Origin: Bacteroides sp.
GTDB lineage: Bacteria > Bacteroidota > Bacteroidia > Bacteroidales > Muribaculaceae
NCBI GenBank assembly: GCA_014802265.1
Contig: JAAVCP010000051.1
Coordinates: forward strand, 1-44,101
Direction of reading: 5' to 3'
Length of the DNA stretch: 44,101 nucleotides
Notes under the pieces: model-generated
Told to the model about the DNA's origin: nothing
What the model saw: only the letters and a program-made list of their open reading frames with translations
Databases searched by the model: none
Shown here: positions 15,270 through 24,938 of the stretch, in pieces
Layout of the letters: each line of letters starts with the position of its first letter
How positions within the stretch are numbered: position 1 is the stretch's first letter
Translations under genes and position numbers: made by a program

Positions 15270-17060
15270 TTACTTCCTAATTACCTTACGTACTGAACGG
15301 GTGCCGTCAGCATAGACAGTTGTCTTGATATAGATACCCTTCGCAGGACGTGATACCCTCACTCCGTCAAGACTTGTGAATACGGTCGCCACAACTTCAC
15401 CATGATTTTCAGTAACCTTCTCAATGCCTACCGTGCCACTCTGCACATCATATATCATTGGATCTGAATACAGGTAGTCACCCTCTTCCGTGATAAACAA
15501 TACACGTGCACCTATTGTGTCATAACCGTCAAATGAATGATAGAGGATTCGCTCAGTGTCTTCTGCAAACAGATTATAGCTATCGTAATCCCATGGGAAT
15601 ATCTCTTCTGTGCCCTCACCTCCGTCATAAGGATCAAGTTCGTCCATATCAAACTCGTAGGGTTCTCCGTCAATCAAAATCTCATAGAAAAGACCATCTG
15701 TATCCAGAGGATTATAATTTACATCAAGAGCTGACACACAGAAAGAGAAATATGCATCATAACCATCTTCCATGGGGAAGTAGCTGCCGAATAGCGGAGC
15801 AAGCGGTTTGGCAGGGGCAGCATCAGCCATTTCCGGCTTCATCACCGGATTTATCCAACGGTAAAGGTAATAGACTGACTCTTTACCGGCATTGACCATC
15901 AGAGTCTGACCTTCACGTGAGGTGATAACCTTCTTCTCCCTGTCTATTGATAAGGTGACACTATTACTGAAATCAAAGTAGAGACTTGCCTCAACTTCAT
16001 CTTCGTACATATTGCCGGCAAGAAGATATTGGAAATAACCATTTGGCTCATCAAAGCATATAAAAGAAGTGTTGAAAGTTACTTCATCACCATTGATTTC
16101 ACCTTTAAACCAACAGTTGGGATCACTCTTTATAATACCCTTTACCCAGAATGTGTCGCCGTCAATGCATGCATTAATTGTCTGAGTGGAGTAGCCGGTG
16201 AAATACTCACTATAATAATCCACACCCCTGTAGGCTATTACCCAAGGTTCTACTTCAAGTTCAGTGTCAGGTTTTACACCTACCTCTGTAAAGATGTGCA
16301 TGCTTTGGGCATTATCAGAATACTGAAGCCAGTCGTAGCAATATTTCCCGGGCACTTCTACATATTGATCTTCGTCATAGTCATAATATTCGAAGGGCAC
16401 GTACTCATAAAGACCTATCTTCTGATTCTCACACAATGTCAACGTGCCGTCTTCACCGAGTGTGAAATGCAAATCAAAATCATCAGGCACCGGCTCATAA
16501 GAATACCCCTCATCATTAAGGCGGCTGTTCATAACATAATATGCCCACTCATCTAAGTCTTCTTCAGAGCTGCAAGCTATCAGCTGCGGGCATTCCACTG
16601 TCACATTTCCCTCTGCATCAACCGAACCTTTTATATATGAGTAAGATCTATAAAGCGTGATGGGATTATAGATATAGATCTCTCCATTTTCACGGTCAAG
16701 CACATATTCACCGACCACGCCAGAAACATCAAAAGCAGAGGGCATCCATATACCCATCTGATATCCCTTGGCTGACTTATACAACTGGGAATATTTTTCA
16801 CCGAAAACATTTTCGTTCCACTCAGAATATACCTTCTCATTTTTCACATTAGGAGGCGTGGGAGTGTCGTAGGTAACTGAATTGGCAGATGCCTTCATTG
16901 GCTTTTTGGCTGCCGGAGCTAAGCGGGGAGTTTGTTTTACAATTTTGCCAGAAGCAATTTCTTCACCCTGCCATTGTGACACCGGGTTTTCCGGGAGAAC
17001 GGATGCGACAGCTTGTCCCGACAATAATGCCGCCGCAATGAGGATTGTAGATTTTCTCAT
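15270..17060 (-). CDS. Large acidic secreted protein with T9SS-like C-terminal domain
   Basis: 596 residues. Signal peptide MRKSTILIAAALLSGQAVAS, then a Pro/Lys/Ala stretch and a long region rich in Asp, Glu and Tyr (for example EYVPFEYYDYDEDQYVEVPG), with repeated beta motifs such as DGTLTLCENQKIGLYEY. The last 80 residues resemble the sorting tails of Bacteroidales secreted proteins (VFTSLDGVRVSRPAKGIYIK, TRSVRKVIRK), short of the classical lysine-end motif. I do not recognise the body; similar proteins are common in Muribaculaceae and have no known function. A perfect promoter precedes it. The acidity suggests calcium binding or a surface role. Confidence 0.8.
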   Translation of the reverse strand: MRKSTILIAAALLSGQAVASVLPENPVSQWQGEEIASGKIVKQTPRLAPAAKKPMKASANSVTYDTPTPPNVKNEKVYSEWNENVFGEKYSQLYKSAKGYQMGIWMPSAFDVSGVVGEYVLDRENGEIYIYNPITLYRSYSYIKGSVDAEGNVTVECPQLIACSSEEDLDEWAYYVMNSRLNDEGYSYEPVPDDFDLHFTLGEDGTLTLCENQKIGLYEYVPFEYYDYDEDQYVEVPGKYCYDWLQYSDNAQSMHIFTEVGVKPDTELEVEPWVIAYRGVDYYSEYFTGYSTQTINACIDGDTFWVKGIIKSDPNCWFKGEINGDEVTFNTSFICFDEPNGYFQYLLAGNMYEDEVEASLYFDFSNSVTLSIDREKKVITSREGQTLMVNAGKESVYYLYRWINPVMKPEMADAAPAKPLAPLFGSYFPMEDGYDAYFSFCVSALDVNYNPLDTDGLFYEILIDGEPYEFDMDELDPYDGGEGTEEIFPWDYDSYNLFAEDTERILYHSFDGYDTIGARVLFITEEGDYLYSDPMIYDVQSGTVGIEKVTENHGEVVATVFTSLDGVRVSRPAKGIYIKTTVYADGTRSVRKVIRK

Positions 17061-17091
17061 ACGTCTTCTTGTTAATGAATGTTGATGGTGG

Positions 17092-17123
17092 CAAAATTAA
17101 TCCTATCTATTATCATATTCAAA
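17092..17123 (-). promoter_or_regulatory. Bacteroidetes promoter of the acidic secreted protein
   Basis: On the reverse strand TTTG (17123-17120), 20 bases, then TAATTTTG (17099-17092), a perfect match to the consensus, about 30 bases before the ATG. Confidence 0.8.
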
Positions 17124-17316
17124 CATATCTCCTCACAATTTTCCTACTTTAAGGCGTGTAGTAGTGAAATAAAATCCCTACATTTATATATCTTTCACAT
17201 TTCCAATATATTATCAAACAGTTAAATTTCTAAAGCAGTATGATATGTAGTAGCGATTTTTCTACTTATTATAGTAATATATTGCGTATGTCAACTTAAA
17301 TTTATAATTTTAGGGC

Positions 17317-19014
17317 ATGAAAGAAAGGTTCTCTCAACTGATTATGTCAATATTTTTTTCTCTGCTGCTGACATGTGGGGCAACTGCCGCTACGGACACA
17401 CGCGAGGGACATTACAGGTTGAAAATGGCAGACACGTCGCTTAATCCGGACATTCGCCTATTATATGTTGACTCGTTGATAAGTGTATGCCCGGAATCAG
17501 CCGATTCTCTTCTTTTGTTGTCAGCCGAGATTGCATACAACACCGGACGCTACCGCAGGGCAATTTCTAATATGAATACATTACTCGGCAACCAGCGTTA
17601 TCATAAAATGCCACTCAACAGACAATGTGAGGCTCTGTTTATGCTTGTAAAATCTCAATTCAAAAGCGATGAGTATGCCGATGCCATTGAGTCTGCACAG
17701 CGACTGTTAGATCTTAAAAAGCCGGATTCACTGCTCTATCATGATATCAACTGCATCTCAATAGTCAACGATTATCTTTCTTCAGTGACAACCGACACTA
17801 CTCGCTTCGAAAAATCTATAGAAACATACAGTGCCCGTGCAGAGGACATATTAAAGGCTTCCAAAGAGCGTAATATTGACAAGAGTTCACTTGATAAGAT
17901 GCAAAAGGCAATCTTGTTTTCCAAGATGACACTGGCAACCGATCGCGGTCAATATGAAAAGTCACTTCAACTGGGTTCGGAGATGTTGCGATATAACGTA
18001 GAGCCTATTGAGAAACTGGCTTTGGAGGGTAACATGGCAATGATATATTATTTAATGGGGAACCTTGACATGGCATCTGAATACTATGAACGAATTCTCT
18101 CTGAACCCGGCTGGCACATAAATCATGCTATCTGTCTTAGTAACTATATGCATATCCTCAACTATACTAATCAGCCGGAAAAAGCATTACAGCTGCTCGA
18201 CAGTCATCCGGAGATAGTGGAAATGGTAAAAGGACAGTATTTCCATGCCCAGTTATTGAAAAGGAAAAGTTTCGCTTTATATCTACTTAATAAAACTGAT
18301 GAAGCCTATCCGCTACTTATCGATTGTATGGCAATTAATGATTCCATCAATGATAATATCCAGGGTACTTACGCTGTTAAATTCTTACAGACATTTGACA
18401 CGGCACGAGAACTGAGGGAGGCGCAAAAATCAATCTCCGGACAAAGAATTATAATACTTTTGCTTGCCGTCAGTTTAGCGATTATGGCTATTGCCGGCAT
18501 TTCATTGTGGATTATCATACAAAAAAGGAAATCTAAGGAAGCTCATTCCGAGGTTAAGTTGACTGACAAAGAAACAAAAAATGAAACCTCGGCAGTCAGC
18601 ATATTGCATTTGGCAAGCCTTAATGAGACTGTGGCAAGCATTGCGTCTACGGTTGACAACACCGGAATGACCGATGCTGAAAAGGTGTCGCAAATTAATG
18701 CCCAGATAAAGGAGGTGGCATCTTATGATGACTTATGGGACATTTTTCATCTGCAGTTTGAGAAAATTCACCCTTCATTCTTCAAAAAATTACTCTCGCG
18801 TTATCCATCCCTAACCCAAGGGGAGACGCGTATGTGTGCATACGTTATGCTAAATATGAGCAATAAAGAGATAGCTGCACTGACCCGTAAGAATGTGAGG
18901 TCAGTAGAGACGATGCGCTATCGATTAACAAAAAAACTACAACTCCCCCAGGGTGAGTCGCTATTGTCTCACCTAATGTCTTTGGCAGAATCTGATAACG
19001 ATCCTAAAGCTTGA
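17317..19014 (+). CDS. TPR sensor with membrane helix and C-terminal HTH
   Basis: 565 residues. Signal peptide or anchor at the start (LIMSIFFSLLLTCGATAA), about ten degenerate TPR-like helix pairs in the periplasmic half (residues 30-370), one membrane helix (about 377-401, IIILLLAVSLAIMAIAGISL), a coiled linker, then a LuxR-type HTH (SLTQGETRMCAYVMLNMSNK, then IAALTRKNVRSVETMRYRLT at about 510-550). This layout is a known Bacteroidetes one-protein signalling design in which the membrane-bound protein is itself the regulator. Targets are unknown; the DMT gene follows by 18 bases. It resembles in layout the split gene at 35125-36832. Confidence 0.85.
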   Translation: MKERFSQLIMSIFFSLLLTCGATAATDTREGHYRLKMADTSLNPDIRLLYVDSLISVCPESADSLLLLSAEIAYNTGRYRRAISNMNTLLGNQRYHKMPLNRQCEALFMLVKSQFKSDEYADAIESAQRLLDLKKPDSLLYHDINCISIVNDYLSSVTTDTTRFEKSIETYSARAEDILKASKERNIDKSSLDKMQKAILFSKMTLATDRGQYEKSLQLGSEMLRYNVEPIEKLALEGNMAMIYYLMGNLDMASEYYERILSEPGWHINHAICLSNYMHILNYTNQPEKALQLLDSHPEIVEMVKGQYFHAQLLKRKSFALYLLNKTDEAYPLLIDCMAINDSINDNIQGTYAVKFLQTFDTARELREAQKSISGQRIIILLLAVSLAIMAIAGISLWIIIQKRKSKEAHSEVKLTDKETKNETSAVSILHLASLNETVASIASTVDNTGMTDAEKVSQINAQIKEVASYDDLWDIFHLQFEKIHPSFFKKLLSRYPSLTQGETRMCAYVMLNMSNKEIAALTRKNVRSVETMRYRLTKKLQLPQGESLLSHLMSLAESDNDPKA

Positions 19015-19032
19015 TTTAACATACTCAACAAC

Positions 19033-19971
19033 ATGACTCTTAACAATAATAAAGTGTGGCAGGCACACGCGGCAATTCTATTTGCCAATCTTGCATGGGC
19101 ACTGATGGCACCTGTCTCCAAATCTATCCTGCTTGGAGGAGCTGTCTCTCCCCTGGCTTTATCAGGAATAAGGATTCTTGGAGGTGCTCTGCTGTTTGCA
19201 ATAGTGGCATTGTTTTTTCCTCATGATGAGTTTTTCAACCAAAAGGTGAGGAAAGAAGACTGGTGGAAAATCCTACTATGTTCAATTATGATGATCAGTG
19301 CCAATCAGGGACTATACATAATAGGAGTCGGATTCACTAACCCTGTCGATGCCTCTGTGATGAGTGCCCTGACCCCGATACTCACGATGCTATTGGCAGC
19401 CATCTTTCTTCGGTTCCCAATCACTTGGATGAAAGGCTCCGGAGTTGCCATAGGGCTTACCGGAGTACTGATATTGGTGCTGGGATCACAAAGAGGTGCA
19501 ACAGCGTCGAATCCTATGTTGGGCGACTCACTGTGCTTCACCGCACAACTCTGCGCGGCATCATATTATGTGGCTTTCCGTAATTTCATCACGCGTTATT
19601 CCCCTTTCACGCTGATGAAATGGATGTTTATAATTTCTGCAGTGACCTACGTGCCTATATGTATTCCGTCAATGTTGAAGGTTGATTTTTCTGCTCTCGG
19701 CATTAATATATGGCTTGAGTTAGCATATATTATATGTTTTGCCACCTTCTTAGGGTATCTTGCAATACCTTTTGCTCAGAAGTACCTCTCTCCCACTTCA
19801 GTCTCCATGTATTGCTACTTCCAGCCTGTTGGCGCCACTATCGCCTCGGTGATGATGGGTGTAGGCTCTTTCAGCTTACTGAAAGGAGTTGCCACCCTCC
19901 TAATCTTCGCCGGCGTATTCTTCGTTAATAAATCCACCTCCACCCTCACCCCAAAAGATACTCTTAAATAG
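19033..19971 (+). CDS. EamA/DMT-family transporter
   Basis: 312 residues with about ten membrane helices and two EamA-like repeats: the first begins AILFANLAWALMAPVSKSIL, the second CFTAQLCAASYYVAFRNFI. The Ala/Pro-rich helix starts (NPVDASVMSALTPILTMLLA) are typical of the drug/metabolite exporter superfamily, inner membrane. Substrate cannot be told from the sequence. It starts 18 bases behind the TPR regulator and probably shares its transcript, so it is a candidate target. A large hairpin terminator follows. Confidence 0.9.
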   Translation: MTLNNNKVWQAHAAILFANLAWALMAPVSKSILLGGAVSPLALSGIRILGGALLFAIVALFFPHDEFFNQKVRKEDWWKILLCSIMMISANQGLYIIGVGFTNPVDASVMSALTPILTMLLAAIFLRFPITWMKGSGVAIGLTGVLILVLGSQRGATASNPMLGDSLCFTAQLCAASYYVAFRNFITRYSPFTLMKWMFIISAVTYVPICIPSMLKVDFSALGINIWLELAYIICFATFLGYLAIPFAQKYLSPTSVSMYCYFQPVGATIASVMMGVGSFSLLKGVATLLIFAGVFFVNKSTSTLTPKDTLK

Positions 19972-19990
19972 ACATCTACTTCCAAAAAAC

Positions 19991-20049
19991 ATATCTGTCT
20001 GAGATAGTGCCGATTTAATTATTTTAATTCGGCTATCTCAGACAGATAT
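19991..20049. terminator. Long bidirectional hairpin terminator
   Basis: 19991-20007 (ATATCTGTCTGAGATAG) pairs perfectly with 20033-20049, and inside it GCCGA pairs with TCGGC. It sits between the convergent DMT and manC genes. Confidence 0.75.
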
Positions 20050-20092
20050 ACCTTCCTGCCAACTATAGCAATAGCTTTAGTTAAATGCGTAT

Positions 20093-21178
20093 TTATATGT
20101 AATTTTCACCAAAACGTGTCTTGACTTCATTGACGATATGACGGATTTTCTGCTCATCGGCAATCGGATATATAAGCAGTGCATTTCCGTTGTCTGCCAC
20201 TATATAGTCCTTAAGACCGGCTGCCACGACAATCTTGTCGCCACTCACCGCAAACATTGAGCCTTTACAATCAGAAGCCAAAACTTTACAATTCTGTGTC
20301 ACATTTCCGTCAGCATTGCGCGGTGACACCTCATAAAGAGCTTTCCAGGTGCCAAGATCACTCCAGCCAAGATCCACAATCTTAACATAAACATTATCAG
20401 CTTTCTCCATGATGGCATAGTCTATTGAGATATTGGGAGCATTGGGGAACTGGCGGTCAATAAACTCTGTTTCCTTGGGAGTGCCATACACACCTTCAGA
20501 GGCGGTGAGCAGTTGAAGAATTTCCGGGGCATACAGTTTGAAAGCCTTGAGGATATTTTCAGCCGTCCAAAGGAATATTCCTGAATTCCAGAAAAACTCA
20601 CCACACTGCAGAAAGACCTTTGCCATTTCCAGGTTAGGTTTCTCTGTGAACGATTTCACTCTACGGATGCCCTCTACGCCCTCCACAGTGACACCCTGCT
20701 GAATGTAGCCGTAGCCTGTATTCGGGCTTGTAGGACGAATACCCAAAGTGAGCAACCGGTCACCACTTTCCACAAACGACAACCCTTCGTCGATAGCCTT
20801 ATGGAACTCATTCTCTTTAAGCACAAGATGGTCGGAAGGGAGGGTGACAATAGATGCCTCCGGGTCAAGAGCATGTATGTGGAGAGCCGCCCAACATACG
20901 CATGGGGCAGTATTACGGCGCGCAGGCTCCAAAAGAATATTAGATTCCTTTATCTGAGGCAATTGCTCCCGGATTATTCCGGCATATTGCTTGTTGGTTA
21001 CAAGTATAATATTCTCCGGTCTTACAATGGGCGAAATACGCTCCACCGTGAGCTGGAGCAGACTTTTGCCGGTGCCGAAGAAGTCAAGAAACTGCTTGGG
21101 ACAGTTGTTGCGGCTGAAGGGCCAAAAGCGTGAGCCGACGCCGCCACACATTATGACGCAATAGCGATGAGTATTCAT
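20093..21178 (-). CDS. manC: Mannose-1-phosphate guanylyltransferase
   Basis: 361 residues. N-terminal nucleotidyltransferase signature CGGVGSRFWPFSRNNCPKQF (residues 11-30), then LLEPARRNTAPCVCWAA, VTLPSDHLV at about 115, the sugar-binding FTEKPNLEMA at about 180, and FWNSGIFLWTAE. A left-handed helix-like C-terminus carries IVDLGWSDLGTWKALYEVSP. It makes GDP-mannose from mannose 1-phosphate and GTP for glycan building. Bacteroidetes forms lack the fused isomerase domain, as here. The gene lies 49 bases behind the Na/Pi symporter gene, in the same direction, so the two are probably cotranscribed. Confidence 0.9.
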   Translation of the reverse strand: MNTHRYCVIMCGGVGSRFWPFSRNNCPKQFLDFFGTGKSLLQLTVERISPIVRPENIILVTNKQYAGIIREQLPQIKESNILLEPARRNTAPCVCWAALHIHALDPEASIVTLPSDHLVLKENEFHKAIDEGLSFVESGDRLLTLGIRPTSPNTGYGYIQQGVTVEGVEGIRRVKSFTEKPNLEMAKVFLQCGEFFWNSGIFLWTAENILKAFKLYAPEILQLLTASEGVYGTPKETEFIDRQFPNAPNISIDYAIMEKADNVYVKIVDLGWSDLGTWKALYEVSPRNADGNVTQNCKVLASDCKGSMFAVSGDKIVVAAGLKDYIVADNGNALLIYPIADEQKIRHIVNEVKTRFGENYI

Positions 21179-21227
21179 ATTAGTTTAGAATTTAGGGTTC
21201 AAAATTGAGAGTTGAAAATGATTAATG

Positions 21228-23018
21228 TTAACTTTCAGAAGTGGGTTTAAACTGATGCTTAACGCCCTCTACCACATTTAGCATGTAGTCGCCAAGCTTT
21301 TCTGCCTCGCTGATAAGATCCATGAAGAAGATGCCCTCCTGATAGTCGTATTCCTTATTATTGATATTGAAGATATTAGAATCGCGCAAAGTGTTGCGGA
21401 GATTATTGATTTCCCTTTCTTTGTTATATGCCTGAATGATGCGTGCATCTTCCGGAGTCTCCATTTCCTTAAGAATCTCAAGCATATTGGTCATTGCCCC
21501 CTGCACAAGCTCAAACATAGTGTCGATCTCTTTCAAGACAGCCGGAGCAAACTCCACATGATTCTGGTGCTTGCGTGCCACTGTCTTTGCCACATTGAAA
21601 CAACCATCGGCAATCGACTCTATCTCACTGATGACCCGCAACATGCCCGCAATACGCATCTTACCTTCCGGACTCAGCCTACCCTCTGCCACATGATTAA
21701 GGTAGTTGCCAATCTCAATTTCCATTCTGTCAGAAATTTCCTCATACTTCTCCAGTCGGTTATAGGTCTCGGTATACTCCGGTTCCTTCTCGGGAAGGTG
21801 GATAATTCTGGCAGCCATTTTGAGCATACGATCCACACGCTCACCATAAACAGCAATTTCTTTCTGTGCCTGAGTAATGTTAAGCTCAGATGCTGAGAGC
21901 ATTCCGCGTCCGATATATTTGAGGGTAAATTCCTCCTCATTATCCTTGTGCTTGGCTGGCATAATCCAGCAGACAACCTTTACATAAAGGTTGGTGAACC
22001 ATATCATGATAAGTAAGTTGCAAGCATTGAATACTGTCGGGAACATTGCAAGACCAAATGCCACCGATGACTGTGCCTTGGCTGTAAGCCCCCCTTTAGG
22101 GTCGATCAATGTGGAGTCACCCATAGCTGATTCCTGAGCAGCTGATATGTCAAGGGGGTTAAGCCCGTTACACCAATAGGTTATATCTGCCACAAGATTC
22201 ATAAAAGGATGGAATATGCAAAGCACGATTATTGAGCCAATCACATTAAAGAGCACATGACCCATAGCAGTGCGTTTCGCCGCGAGATTACCGCTCAATG
22301 ATGCAAGAATCGGAGTGATGGTTGTTCCTATATTACCGCCAAGGATTATCGCACATCCCAAGGAGAAAGAAATCCAACCTTGTGAACACATGATAAGCGT
22401 GATGGCAAAGGTGGCTGCCGAACTCTGTGCCACCATAGTGAGAATTATACCCAGGAAGAAGAATATCAGCACTGAGCCATAACCCAAGGTGGTGTAGTTA
22501 GTGACAAACTGAAGCATCTGCGGGTTGGCTTGAAGGTCAGGCACATACTTACTTATGAGATCCAGACCCATAAACAGGAAGCAGAAGCCTATAAGAAATT
22601 CTCCGAGCGACTTATAGGTGCTCTTTTTCATGAAAAGCATCGGCACACCCACAGCCAAAAGTAAAATACTGTAGTCGGAAATATTCACCTCATAGGAAAA
22701 CGCCGAGATAATCCATGTGGTGACGGTCGTGCCGACATTAGCGCCGAATATCACAGCCATTGACTGTGCGAGACTCATGAGTCCGGCGTTGACAAAGCTG
22801 ACCACCATAACAGTGGAAGCACTCGAACTCTGAATCAAGGCGGTAATCACTATTCCGGTAAGCACACCGGTAACTCTGTTTTTCGTCATGATACCGAGAA
22901 TGTTGCGCAGGCGGTCACCTGCCACTTTTTGCAACCCCTCGCTCATGACCTTCATTCCGTAGAGGAACAGACATACTGCTCCAAGAAGACTGATAAAGTC
23001 AATGACGGTATAGTTCAT
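21228..23018 (-). CDS. Na+/phosphate symporter with PhoU-like domain
   Basis: 596 residues. Two Na_Pi_cotrans repeats: GAVCLFLYGMKVMSEGLQ at the start, ALIQSSSASTVMVVSF at about residue 60, and a second QSS motif in MVAQSSAATFAITLI at about 195. Several helices follow, up to about residue 345. The C-terminal quarter (about 380-590) is helical with PhoU-like pairs (AVYGERVDRMLKMAARII, EIESIADGCFNVAKTV). Known family role: sodium-driven phosphate uptake in the inner membrane, with PhoU-like control. It has a perfect promoter of its own, back to back with that of folA. Confidence 0.9.
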   Translation of the reverse strand: MNYTVIDFISLLGAVCLFLYGMKVMSEGLQKVAGDRLRNILGIMTKNRVTGVLTGIVITALIQSSSASTVMVVSFVNAGLMSLAQSMAVIFGANVGTTVTTWIISAFSYEVNISDYSILLLAVGVPMLFMKKSTYKSLGEFLIGFCFLFMGLDLISKYVPDLQANPQMLQFVTNYTTLGYGSVLIFFFLGIILTMVAQSSAATFAITLIMCSQGWISFSLGCAIILGGNIGTTITPILASLSGNLAAKRTAMGHVLFNVIGSIIVLCIFHPFMNLVADITYWCNGLNPLDISAAQESAMGDSTLIDPKGGLTAKAQSSVAFGLAMFPTVFNACNLLIMIWFTNLYVKVVCWIMPAKHKDNEEEFTLKYIGRGMLSASELNITQAQKEIAVYGERVDRMLKMAARIIHLPEKEPEYTETYNRLEKYEEISDRMEIEIGNYLNHVAEGRLSPEGKMRIAGMLRVISEIESIADGCFNVAKTVARKHQNHVEFAPAVLKEIDTMFELVQGAMTNMLEILKEMETPEDARIIQAYNKEREINNLRNTLRDSNIFNINNKEYDYQEGIFFMDLISEAEKLGDYMLNVVEGVKHQFKPTSES

Positions 23019-23043
23019 CGTGGTCGTTTTGGTTTATATGTGG

Positions 23044-23075
23044 CAAATTTAATGAAAAATCCATAATCTGACAAA
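23044..23075 (-). promoter_or_regulatory. Promoter of the Na+/Pi symporter gene
   Basis: On the reverse strand TTTG (23075-23072), 20 bases, then TAAATTTG (23051-23044). It leaves a leader of about 20 bases before the ATG at 23018. Confidence 0.8.
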
Positions 23076-23106
23076 TCCCCGTGCCACATTTGTAAATATC
23101 TTAAGA

Positions 23107-23138
23107 TTTGGAGAAATGAGGGCAAATGATTAAATTTG
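23107..23138 (+). promoter_or_regulatory. Promoter of folA
   Basis: TTTG at 23107-23110, 20 bases, TAAATTTG at 23131-23138. It overlaps the longer reading frame start at 23136, so the folA start is the ATG at 23166. Its -33 box is about 30 bases from that of the divergent symporter promoter. Confidence 0.8.
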
Positions 23139-23165
23139 CTGAAAATTCAAAAAATCACCTCACGA

Positions 23166-23654
23166 ATGGATGTCAATATTATAGTTGCAGCCGGTAAAAA
23201 CGGGGCTATCGGGCGCCGTGGCGATCTGGTGTGGCACATCAGTTCCGATTTAAAAAGATTTAAAACCCTGACCATGGGGCACCCGGTCATTATGGGACGA
23301 AAGACCTGGGAATCACTTCCCAAACGTCCGCTCCCAGGACGGCGCAACATTGTGGTGAGTCGTAATCCCGAATTTGAAGCCACAGGTGCTGAGGTGGTTT
23401 CATCACCTGAGGAGGCTTTGCGCCTGACAGGGGGGGAAGAGGTCTTCATCATGGGAGGAGCACAGCTTTATGAGGCTTTCTTCCCGCTTGCCACGCGAGT
23501 GTATCTCACAGAAATCGATGCCGATTGCAGCGATGCCGATGCCTTCATTGAATTCCCTTTAAACCCGGAGATATGGCAGCAGACAGATACCTCAGATCCA
23601 TACCGCACTCCCGATAATCTATCCTACCGTTATGTCACATATAAGCGCAAATAA
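23166..23654 (+). CDS. folA: Dihydrofolate reductase
   Basis: 162 residues from the ATG at 23166. All usual blocks are present: NIIVAAGKNGAIGRRGDLVW, HISSDLKRFK with the catalytic Asp, MGRKTWESLPKRPLPGRRN, IVVSRN, and the NADPH-binding VFIMGGAQLYEAF. It reduces dihydrofolate to tetrahydrofolate with NADPH. The dihydrofolate is made by thymidylate synthase, whose gene lies at 32107 and not next door as in many bacteria. A perfect promoter precedes it, and the glycosyltransferase gene follows 16 bases after the stop. Confidence 0.95.
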   Translation: MDVNIIVAAGKNGAIGRRGDLVWHISSDLKRFKTLTMGHPVIMGRKTWESLPKRPLPGRRNIVVSRNPEFEATGAEVVSSPEEALRLTGGEEVFIMGGAQLYEAFFPLATRVYLTEIDADCSDADAFIEFPLNPEIWQQTDTSDPYRTPDNLSYRYVTYKRK

Positions 23655-23670
23655 CCCCAACCGATACCAA

Positions 23671-24933
23671 ATGAAGGTGGTGATAATAAATAAAAGTGAT
23701 TCCACCGGAGGGGCTGCCGTCGTAAGCCGCCGTCTTATGGAGGCTCTCCGAAGCGAGGGGGTTGATGCGCATATGCTCGTTACAGAGAAACTCACCGATT
23801 CTCCATATGTGGAATTGGCAGCCTCCCCTAACGCTATAAGAAAACCTTTTTTAGCCGAGAGGTTAAAAATATTTATCAGCAATGGTTTTAACCGCAAGAC
23901 ACTTTTCAAAATAGACACCGCCTCCGACGGTATGCCGCTCTGGAATCACCCGCTCGTGAAAGAGGCTGATGCCGTGCTGCTGAATTGGGTTAATCAGGGG
24001 ATGCTTTCCCTGAAGGGAATAAGGAATATTCTGAATCTTGGGAAACCTGTAATCTGGACCATGCACGATATGTGGTGCATGACCGGCATCTGCCATCATG
24101 CAGCCCAATGTGAAGGGTTCATGGAAGAGTGTGGCGAATGCCCATTGCTGGGAAGATGTAAGGGAATCAACGATATTTCCCATAAAACATGGAAAAAGAA
24201 AATCCGTCTTAACCGCAACAAAAATAAAATTACATACGTGGCTGTCAGCAACTGGCTGGCAGACAAAGCTCTCGAAAGCTCACTGCTTTTCAAAGAGAAT
24301 GTGATCGTGATTCCGAATGCCTTTACACCTCCTGCCATACCCTCCTGCAGAAAGAAAAAAACTGACGAAATAAGGATTCTTTTCGGGGCTGCCCGCCTTG
24401 ATGATCCTATAAAGGGGCTGCCGGTGCTTATTGAGATGACCCATATAATCAAAAAAGAGAATCCGGAGTTGGCGCAACGATTGCGACTCGTCACATTCGG
24501 AGGAGTGAAGAACCCTGCCTCGCTGGAAGGGATAGAGATTCCCCACGATTATTTAGGTATTGTACATGGTGAAGAGAAGATAAGGGAGGTATATGAGGCA
24601 GGTGACATTCTGGTGTCGGCATCAAGCTACGAGACCCTGCCCGGCACTCTTGTGGAGGCACAGGCATATGGCTGCATACCTGTCAGTTTCAACCGGGGAG
24701 GACAAGCAGACATTATTGACCACTTGTCTACAGGATATATTGCAAATTATTCCGGCGACATTAAAACAGCTGCCGGAAATCTGGCTGAAGGGATACGCTG
24801 GGCTGTTGCATTGGCAGATGACCCCGCGTCTCTTGAAAACATACAAAAAAGAATGTATGAGAGTGTGGCAACCAAATTTTCTCCTCACGCCGTTGCCAAC
24901 GCTTATATCGACATAATCTCCCAACAAACCTGA
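23671..24933 (+). CDS. Family 4 glycosyltransferase
   Basis: 420 residues from the ATG at 23671, where the GT4 fold begins (MKVVIINKSDSTGGAAVVSR). The N-terminal domain holds VIWTMHDMWCMTGICHHAAQ with a Cys-rich insert (C-x7-C-x2-C-x5-C), then IVIPNAF, RILFGAARLDDPIKGL, and the C-terminal EX7E motif in ETLPGTLVEAQAYGCIP with RGGQADII. The Cys cluster is typical of a Bacteroidetes subgroup in capsule or glycan loci. It is a retaining enzyme with a nucleotide-sugar donor, probably GDP- or UDP-based; the acceptor is unknown. It lies in a run with the WYL regulator and the CBS-nucleotidyltransferase. Confidence 0.85.
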   Translation: MKVVIINKSDSTGGAAVVSRRLMEALRSEGVDAHMLVTEKLTDSPYVELAASPNAIRKPFLAERLKIFISNGFNRKTLFKIDTASDGMPLWNHPLVKEADAVLLNWVNQGMLSLKGIRNILNLGKPVIWTMHDMWCMTGICHHAAQCEGFMEECGECPLLGRCKGINDISHKTWKKKIRLNRNKNKITYVAVSNWLADKALESSLLFKENVIVIPNAFTPPAIPSCRKKKTDEIRILFGAARLDDPIKGLPVLIEMTHIIKKENPELAQRLRLVTFGGVKNPASLEGIEIPHDYLGIVHGEEKIREVYEAGDILVSASSYETLPGTLVEAQAYGCIPVSFNRGGQADIIDHLSTGYIANYSGDIKTAAGNLAEGIRWAVALADDPASLENIQKRMYESVATKFSPHAVANAYIDIISQQT

Positions 24934-24938
24934 CAGAC